A stretch of DNA of 64,000 nt from Acanthopleura granulata. Taxonomy: Eukaryota > Mollusca > Polyplacophora > Chitonida > Chitonidae. The DNA lies in the NCBI GenBank assembly GCA_016165875.1, contig JABBOT010000007.1, positions 8,837,245-8,901,244 on the forward strand, read 5' to 3'. Below, one piece after another: positions 59,026 to 64,000 of the stretch. Position numbers and translations under genes: made by a program. The first letter of the stretch is position 1; the number at the start of each line of letters is the position of its first letter. Under the pieces are notes generated by a model. The model saw only the letters and a program-made list of their open reading frames with translations. It made no database searches and was not told the origin of the DNA.

Positions 59026-60994
59026 GGATGTAATTTGACAGATGAAAGAAATTCTTACAAGATATTAAGTCTTTCTATAAGTGACATCGTGTCTGAGTTT
59101 TGACGGTACATCAGTGTCATCGGTGTTCCACTCCGTGTCAGTATACTGACGTGAATGCCAGCTGAAGTGCAAAACCTTAAATATAAAAGCCCAGACACAC
59201 TGGTCGACTTGCTTTACACTGTTATGTACAGTCCTGCCTCCGTACAAACCCTTTTTAATAAGAAAACCTGAATAACCTACATAGAGGAAAAGTATACATA
59301 CCTAAATGATATGAAAAGACTGCGAGATGCGTGTGTGTCGACCTACAGTTATTATATAAGTTTTGTACAGATGTCCTATGACTTAACCAGGTGCAATATC
59401 ACTGATGTGTCAATGTTCCATACTGACATTTTCTTGCAAACTAACGAAGAGGCCATGTCATGTGGAAAACATACTCGTTAAAGTAAATCGTACATTCTGT
59501 TAAGGCCTTGATAAAATGGAAATATCAAAGATATGGAGTAAACGTCAAATGTGATTGTGTAATGGCGTATAAGAGGCACGCACGAGATTACTTCTCCACT
59601 CCATGAAAGCCTACAGAGTTCCGTGTTATTAAACACCAATTGTTCTGTAACTAGCAATATTTCAGTGACAGGTGTGGCTTAACTTGTTTTATTAAAGCTT
59701 AAATCTCAGCGAAAATCAGCCCAATGAATTAGACGTTAATGTGAATATTGGGACTTAAACACGTCATTAAGATAATCAGTTTCAGTATATGCATCATCTT
59801 TATGTGGTCAACACAGATTAGATTAAAATAACTGAACTTACTTGGAGGAGTTGATTATTGAAATCAATGTGTGTTGAGTCAGAGAAATTTGCACTATGCA
59901 TTGCCTAAATGCACGCTGATGTTTGTACAAGGTTGAAGATTAATTCTACAAGGCGATCATAATAGAAAAAAAAACGTTAAAACTGTTTTAATTTAATTCT
60001 CCTGGAAAGAAAAAGGGGAACACAACGGGCCGGGGACCGGAAGTTCTTACGCCTCCCGGCTCTCACAGTTGGTGTTGCCTTGTGACAATATGCCCTCAGC
60101 GACGCTCTTGTGGCCTGATTGCCAAGGTTGACGTTCACTGAAGAGAACGTGCTTTCCACCAACGTAATATGTACAGCTGTACGTCACATGTAAGACAGTT
60201 CGTCACTAACTTGCCAAAAGATCCGTGTTCTAACCTGAGCATTTCCGTTTCATTCACCCATAAAAACTGTCTGTGTATGACGATATACACCCTTAGAAAA
60301 AAGTGAAGCGACAGAAAGGCGAAGAATGAAGAAAGGATCGCTGTACAGGGGATGGACAAATACGCGCATAAGTATCTTCATTTTATAATATTAGCTTTTT
60401 AAGGGTGAATATTTGATTTCTATGACCCACTTCATTGATAACTCCACTACTCTACCAAAATGCTCAAAGGAACACGCATCAAGTAAATAGTCCGAGACTC
60501 CACACGTAGTCGAAAATCAATACGTTAAGGGAACACAGTCACAGATGATTTAGTTACGTCATTCAAAGGGTAATAGGAGTGTCGTGAGAAAGTTTTCAAA
60601 AAGAAACAGAAATGAATAGCTTAGCGTAGAAATGATGTTAATAGTTCAAGACAGGCATTGTAGGCATCCTGTAGTTTTTTTGCACCCGGGAGAGCTATCA
60701 CATACTCTGAGGCCGCCTAGATGGTTATATTCAGCATTTTTTAAAGAGTTATTGTTGCGAGACAACCAAATGGTATAACTTGCATGTACACCATACAGGG
60801 CTGTGCTGGTATGGGCTAGCTGTGAGCTGATCGTGTTCAGAAGACGCACAGAACGCTGCCTAACAATGTTTTTTTCCATTGAATGCAAGTTTCCCCTGAC
60901 AACAAAGAAGGTCAGAACAGTAGGCTGTAGATTTTGTATAAACAGCCAGTATAACACAGAAACGTAGCAATATATATACATAATCCAGCTCATG

Positions 60995-61160
60995 CTGACT
61001 TCCTGTCTGGCCGTATGTGGGAAGGTGTGCCAGCAACCTGCGGTTGGTCGTGGGTTTCCCCCGGGCTGTGCCCGGTTTCCTCCCACATTAATGCTGTCCG
61101 TCGTCGTATAAGTGAAATATTCTTGAATACGGCTTAAAACATAAAATAAATCAATATACA
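60995..61160 (+). repeat. SINE fragment, plus
   Basis: 'aacctgcggttggtcgtggg', 'ccgggctgtgcccggtttcc', 'gtgaaatattcttgaatac', 'ggcttaaaac' then an A-rich tail. The head is missing. It is covered by part of the ORF at 60646-61161. Confidence 0.8.
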
Positions 61161-61374
61161 TACATGTACAAAAGAAGACCTTTTTGTGTCATACCCCATG
61201 AGGTCACGTGTAGTGGTTCTGTGAGGTAATATGGGCTATAGCTGATCTGAATCTAGAACGGACAGCTCGTAAAACTCTGTATTGCCCTTAACAAAACGGT
61301 CCAAAGCTGTGCAGTCAGTTAGAGCCCACTATTTCGATGACTTACATCAGGATAGAGGGCTTTCATGGCTAGGG

Positions 61375-61600
61375 CGATTAGCGTGCTAGTGCAGCACAAT
61401 GACCCTTAAGCCTCTCATCAATGCAGCCGTTCTGAGTTCCAGTCCAGCAAGTGTAATTTCCTCTCCCCTCTGCGAACAACCCGTGGATGATCGGAGGTTT
61501 TTCCTACAGTTCTGTCCGGTTTTCTCTAACCACAATGCTGGCCGCAGTGGTCTAAGTGAAATATTGTTAAGTACGGTGTGAAAATCAAACAAACAGAAAC
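61375..61600 (+). repeat. SINE, plus
   Basis: Head with 'attagcgtgctagtgcagc' and 'ctgagttccagtccagc', then 'aacccgtggatgatcggag', 'ctgtccggttttctctaacc', 'gtgaaatattgttaagtac', 'ggtgtgaaaatcaaac'. Confidence 0.8.
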
Positions 61601-64000
61601 ATCAGAATGGACTTTTGTTAATTTTAAGCAAAGAAATATTCACTCTTGGGGGAATATTAAAAGGCACAGCATTAAAAGCTGTGTCTAGAGTAAAGACAAC
61701 TTCTTGTCAGAGTATCCAAACGACTTTCATAAAAAAGTCGGAATTCAGTCATTTTAATATCTTTAAGTCTCCGAGAAAGACATAAAACTTTTGGAAGCAA
61801 ATAAACGAAACGTTTCTAGCTTGTGGTGTAGCTTTTGCTGCAGCCACGTGCTAAGTGCGAATTCAATACGATGAACCCTTGTGAGAAAACACCTGGAAAA
61901 CTGACTTGTAACGGGCGAACAGACGAGATGTAAACCTATAGTCTAATTACACCGCTCAGGTACGTCACATCCCCTCGATTTGCTGCATTCTGTTGCACAG
62001 GACGCTGTGTGGATGGTTCGGAAAGTTAACATAAAGATCGCACAGACATACAGAGAAAAGCAGCCACATGTACAAACAGACACACGGACAGACACACGGA
62101 TGAACAGAAAAGATGCTATATCATATATATCAGTGTAATACACTGTGAAATGACCAACACCCAACGCTTTTAATGGGCGATTAAACCTCAAACCAGGGTG
62201 TTTAATAAATAGATGCATATGTTTAAGCATTAAACTTAAGTGTCTTTTCCTGTATATATGGCCTAGGATATACTGCTGTAATCTCCAGATGTTTAATATC
62301 TGATACATAAAAGTGATTACAAGTTAAAGATCGAAATTTACAGTGTAAGTATATCCTAATGCCCATCCTGTTTTATGTATAGAGTTGGGTTAAAAAATTA
62401 TTTTGGTAACAGTTGTGTTGCTTTTATTTGGTGATTTATGTCTGGCTGTACAAGTGTATTTTCGGAATGCGCTGAGAGTCGTCCCGATGGGCTCTGATAA
62501 AACCTACCGCGACCTATTCAGTAAGGACCTTTCATCACTATCACGCGGTCTCTCTAGCTATAAACGACGTAAGCCAGATTTCACATTCACTAGACCATGT
62601 AACATAGGTATCGTCTTATAAGATATAAAGCCTCGTGGTAGACTGTATGTACCGCGGACTATGGATCCTTTAGATCCCTCTCCCACTTCCGGGTGGAGAG
62701 AACATCTCTCACACGGCGCCGATGTGGTTTCACTCCCAAACACGGGTCTTACAAAATACTTCCTCGTCCGATTGTCACTCAGCACAAGGAGGGCTGGCCA
62801 TCTTCATCTTAAACCATCATCCACACGTCTGAGCGGGAACCGATGTGACTCAACCAGCTATTTTTTCGTTACTATGATCACGATTCCGTGCCACTAAATA
62901 CAAAAAGGCATGTGAGTTCAGGATAAACTCGTAATGGGGACAATTACTCAAGGCGGTGGGCTGAACAACTGGTACACAAACAAAAACCACGACAAAAAAC
63001 GTGGTTCACTTCAGGCAATAACCTAATAAAGATCGATGTAACTGTGCGAAATTGGAAATTGGAATACAATAACACTACCGGTTTACCGATACATACAGGA
63101 ATGGCAACACTAGATAAACAGTACTTTGTATACAAGTATACACACGAACATATACATTTTTACGGCCTGACCACAAGACGTTTTCAGAACTTTATGGCTT
63201 GATTGAGCCCATATGGTAATTACTGCTTCTGAAAGTCCTGTCTCAAAGCAGTTATTATTCGCTGTGAATATGTAACTTCCATCCCGTATGCAATTCTCCT
63301 GTGTGACACGCTGTTTCAATCACACAGAATATGTTGTATTATATTCATAACTATTTGTTATTTGATTTTGGTGCGTTTGAAGATTTGAACATTAATTGTG
63401 GGATTCTCCAATTAACCGCAGTAAAACTGAAATATAAATGATTACATGTATAACCAAATTCAGGTTTAATAGTTTTTACTGCACTAGTTGTGTCTTTGGA
63501 GTCCTTCATGTTGCCTGTATTTGTATATTCAATACACAACACTAACGGCATTCCATGGGTGAATATTATGTGTATTATTTAGTCTAAGTGAATAAATCAA
63601 CACACCACACAATATACAGGCTTTCTCTCAACGAAAACGGCCTATGTACACACGTAACATGCACGAAGTATACATGACGATCATAATAAGAGAATTAGCC
63701 ATACCCTAGTCATGGCATACAATATCAACAGTCAGTGTCACTTTTAACTAGAAACGTCGAAATACATCTATAAACAGTTTCCAATGTTTACAATAATAGG
63801 TTGTCACCATGATCAGACCATGACCAGACCATGATCAGACCACACATGTTTGCTTTGACAAAGAATACAGCATAAAGAAAAACATAGAAAACATGAAACA
63901 AACAAAGATAAAATATGATAATCATTAAATATAATTGTTTTACATATATTCTTCTTGCTGGAATTTCGAGGTAAATATATATTTGCGTAAGATCACTGAA

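Larger units (their letters stand above)
59030..64000. other. 5' flank of the phosphatase gene; SINEs only
   Basis: No motif-bearing ORF, RNA gene or family exon recognised on either strand. ORFs such as 62403-62621 and 62661-62897 have no splice context and no domain I know. Two SINEs are listed separately. Confidence 0.45.

Noticed and set aside
60646..61161. 171-codon minus-strand ORF
   Set aside because: Its N-terminal part is a SINE in reverse, and the rest has no recognisable motif.

Overview
The window looks like animal genomic DNA, probably from a lophotrochozoan (mollusc- or brachiopod-like). It has long introns with GT-AG junctions, many tRNA-derived SINEs ending in a tail of the type 'gaaatattcttgagtac.gcgtaaaac' followed by (TTTA)n, PIF/Harbinger DNA transposons, and minisatellites. 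There are no bacterial or viral gene arrays. Most short ORFs are noise.

The main gene is on the minus strand, 58,977 to 31,726. By joining exons by eye I get a 25-exon model in which every phase fits: 3,099 nt, 1,032 codons plus stop. It encodes a signal peptide, an EGF-like module, a fucolectin/F5-8-type-C-like (FTP) domain split over two exons, three EGF-like modules, one membrane segment, and two tandem tyrosine-phosphatase domains. D1 has an intact active site ([13 protein letters not shown]). D2 is degenerate ([13 protein letters not shown]). The protein ends in YANF, a Grb2-type docking motif like that at the C-terminus of vertebrate PTPRA/PTPRE. One intron starts with GC instead of GT, and reading through it would give a short secreted EGF-FTP protein.

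The left 25 kb holds two decayed relatives pointing tail to tail: psi-1 on the plus strand (80-10,793) and psi-2 on the minus strand (25,418-15,535). Both carry the same ectodomain plan (EGF, FTP-1, FTP-2, EGF modules) but a different membrane exon and a short cytoplasmic tail, with no phosphatase domain. The psi-2 tail has a tyrosine motif (NTYEAIL). Both copies have frameshifts, stops or lost splice sites. A related 45/46-bp minisatellite sits in the same intron of each copy in opposite orientation, so the pair is an old inverted duplication.

Within psi-1, two Harbinger transposons lie in opposite orientation. E2 (5,047-8,338, TSD TAA) is complete, with a DDE transposase gene and a MADF-domain gene. 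E1 (3,327-4,981, TSD TTA) is an internally deleted derivative. Other repeats are a dispersed element of about 1 kb (near 12.5, 41.3, 45.2-46.5 and 53.2 kb), a 72-bp minisatellite at 28.8-29.3 kb, and a tRNA-like fold-back element at 48.7-49.3 kb. I recognise no gene in 25.4-31.7 kb (apart from repeats) or 59.0-64.0 kb.

All intron-exon models and homologies come from reading the sequence; no alignment or database search was run.
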